Assembly: GCA_005883655.1 (NCBI GenBank) | Contig: VBDA01000038.1 | Span: 1 to 13,032 of the forward strand | Length of the DNA: 13,032 bases | Reading direction: 5' to 3' | From: Betaproteobacteria bacterium | GTDB taxonomy: Bacteria > Pseudomonadota > Gammaproteobacteria > Burkholderiales > Casimicrobiaceae | Shown here: positions 11,432 to 13,032 of the stretch, one piece after another | Position numbering within the stretch: position 1 is the stretch's first letter | Layout: every line of letters begins with the position of its first letter | Made by a program: the position numbers and the translations under genes | Notes under the pieces: generated by a model | What the model saw: only the letters and a program-made list of their open reading frames with translations | Told to the model about the DNA's origin: nothing | Database searches by the model: none

Positions 11432-11435
11432 GGAG
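11432..11435 (+). promoter_or_regulatory. Ribosome-binding site of the solute-binding protein gene
   Basis: GGAG, eight bases before the ATG at 11444, is a normally spaced Shine-Dalgarno. It supports this start, which is also where the signal peptide begins. Confidence 0.6.
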
Positions 11436-11443
11436 CCGCCGTC

Positions 11444-13021
11444 ATGTTGCGCTTAGCTTTGCTGACCCTTGCTTTGACGACGCTTGGCCTTGGAGCGGTC
11501 GACGCGAAGACGCTGCGCTGGGCCGGACGCGGCGACATGCAGACCACCGACCCGCATTCGCAGAACGAGAATCTGACCAACAACATCAATATCCTGGTCT
11601 ACGAGCCGCTGCTCGTTCGGAGCAAGACCCTTGAGCTGTTACCTGCGCTGGCCGACTCGTGGCAGCAGCTCAACCCAACGACCTGGCGCTTCCACCTACG
11701 CCCGGGTGTCAAGTTTCACGACGGCACTCCCTTTACCGCAGATGATGTTGTGTTCTCGTTCGAACGTGCACGTGCCGATACCTCGCAGCTTCGCGTCTAC
11801 GCCAACGCGTCGGGCATCCCGAAGAAAGTCGACGAGCTGACGGTCGATTTCACGACCAGTGGCCCGAACCCGATCGAGCTCGAGCACATCAACACCATCA
11901 ACATCATGAGCCGCGCGTGGTGCGAAAAAAATCGCGCGACCAAGCCACAGAACTACACCCAAAAAGAAGACATGATCACCGCGCACCAGGCCAATGGCAC
12001 CGGCCCGTACATGCTCAAGTCACGCGAGCCGGACATCAAGACGGTGCTGACCAAGAACCCCAACTGGTGGGGCATCAAGGAAGGCCGGTTCGAAGGCAAC
12101 GCCGACGAGGTCATCTACTTGCCCATCGTCTCCGACGCGACCCGCGTCGCGGCGCTGATGTCCGGAGAGGTCGATCTCATCAACGATCCGCCGCCGCAGG
12201 ATGTGCCTCGATTGAAACAGGATCCGAACATCAAAGTGCTCGAGGGCGCCGAGAACCGTATCGTGTTCATCGGCATGGATCAGAAACGCGACGAGCTCCT
12301 GTATTCGAGCGTCAAGGGTAAGAACCCGTTCAAGGACAAGCGCGTGCGGCAGGCGCTGTACCAGGCGATCGACATCGATGCCATCAAGGCCAATACCATG
12401 CGCGGTCTTTCGCAGCCGTCAGGGGCGCTGTTGTCAGCGCCGGCGCAGACTACTCCGGAGCTCGAGAAACGGCTTGCCTTCGATCGTGCCAAGGCCAAGC
12501 AGCTGATGGCCGACGCGGGCTACGGCGACGGCTTCGAGGTGACGCTCGACTGCCCCAACAACCGCTACATCAACGACGAGAAGATCTGTCAGGCGCTGGC
12601 CGCGATGTGGGCCCAGATCGGGATCAAGGTCAGCGTCAATGCGATGCCGCGCGCGAACTATTTTCCCAAGCTGGAGAAGACCGATACCAGCATGTACATG
12701 CTCGGCTGGGGCGGCGGCTCGACTGACGGCATCTTTATCCTTCAGCCCGTGCTGTCGAGCTACAACGGAAAAGGCGATGGCGACTATAACTATGGCCGCT
12801 ACACCAATCCGAAGCTCGACGAGCTGATCGCGAAAATCAAGGTCGACATGAATCCCGACGTCCGGCTCAAGGAAATTCGCGACGCGCTGGCGGCGCACAA
12901 CGCAGAGATCAACCATCTTCCGCTGCACCGGCAGGTCATTCCCTGGGCGACGCGCAGCAATGTCACCGCGGTTCACCGCGCCGACAACCAGGTCATGCCG
13001 TACTGGGTGAAGGTGCAGTAG
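11444..13021 (+). CDS. ABC transporter substrate-binding protein, family 5 (DppA/OppA-like)
   Basis: This is a periplasmic binding protein for an ABC importer; the family takes up dipeptides, oligopeptides, nickel, opines or sugars, and the ligand cannot be read from sequence. The 525-residue precursor has a short signal peptide, with a probable cut after VDA at residue 21 and no lipobox. The SBP family 5 signature is clear: WRFHLRPGVKFHDGTPFTADD (81-101), NGTGPYML (184-191), NPNWWG (205-210), EVDLIND (242-248) and NPFKDKRVRQALYQAID (294-310). Cys370 and Cys382 are close enough to form a disulfide in the periplasm; Cys160 is a third cysteine. The segment MYMLGWGGGSTDG replaces the common GWxxDYxDP stretch. 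The gene is complete, with its stop 11 bases before the window ends. Permease and ATPase genes are usually adjacent and would be expected downstream. It is divergent from hrpA. Confidence 0.93.
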   Translation: MLRLALLTLALTTLGLGAVDAKTLRWAGRGDMQTTDPHSQNENLTNNINILVYEPLLVRSKTLELLPALADSWQQLNPTTWRFHLRPGVKFHDGTPFTADDVVFSFERARADTSQLRVYANASGIPKKVDELTVDFTTSGPNPIELEHINTINIMSRAWCEKNRATKPQNYTQKEDMITAHQANGTGPYMLKSREPDIKTVLTKNPNWWGIKEGRFEGNADEVIYLPIVSDATRVAALMSGEVDLINDPPPQDVPRLKQDPNIKVLEGAENRIVFIGMDQKRDELLYSSVKGKNPFKDKRVRQALYQAIDIDAIKANTMRGLSQPSGALLSAPAQTTPELEKRLAFDRAKAKQLMADAGYGDGFEVTLDCPNNRYINDEKICQALAAMWAQIGIKVSVNAMPRANYFPKLEKTDTSMYMLGWGGGSTDGIFILQPVLSSYNGKGDGDYNYGRYTNPKLDELIAKIKVDMNPDVRLKEIRDALAAHNAEINHLPLHRQVIPWATRSNVTAVHRADNQVMPYWVKVQ

Positions 13022-13032
13022 GGCGCTACCGC

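Overview
The window looks like a piece of chromosome from a GC-rich Gram-negative proteobacterium, most likely a betaproteobacterium. This is inferred from protein style: a PEP carboxylase of the betaproteobacterial type, a quinone-linked class 2 PyrD, a periplasmic MltB, a full-length HrpA and a DUF1631 protein. There was no database search. I see no phage, insertion sequence, CRISPR, tRNA or rRNA, and no gap over 300 bases without a gene. The content is mostly housekeeping, and I do not find a new multi-gene system.

Layout. Positions 1-2369 (minus) hold ppc, cut off at its 3' end by the window edge and broken by a frameshift near 1815 where about nine conserved residues are also missing. 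Positions 2527-3618 (minus) hold mltB, which carries an in-frame three-copy 21-bp tandem repeat. Positions 3696-4745 (plus) hold pyrD, divergent from mltB. Positions 4786-7200 (minus) hold a DUF1631 gene that converges on pyrD with only 40 bases between stops. Positions 7353-11354 (minus) hold hrpA, upstream of the DUF1631 gene on the same strand. Positions 11444-13021 (plus) hold a family 5 solute-binding protein, divergent from hrpA, whose permease and ATPase genes may lie just beyond the window.

How the genes relate. They do not form one pathway. PEP carboxylase feeds oxaloacetate to the TCA cycle, PyrD makes orotate for pyrimidines, MltB trims peptidoglycan, HrpA is an RNA helicase, and the binding protein captures peptides or similar solutes. 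hrpA and the DUF1631 gene share a strand, but about 150 bases with a promoter-like sequence and two hairpins separate them.

The points most worth a second look are the ppc lesion, the repeat and palindrome inside mltB, and the structured leader of the DUF1631 gene. Promoter calls were made by eye and are weak.
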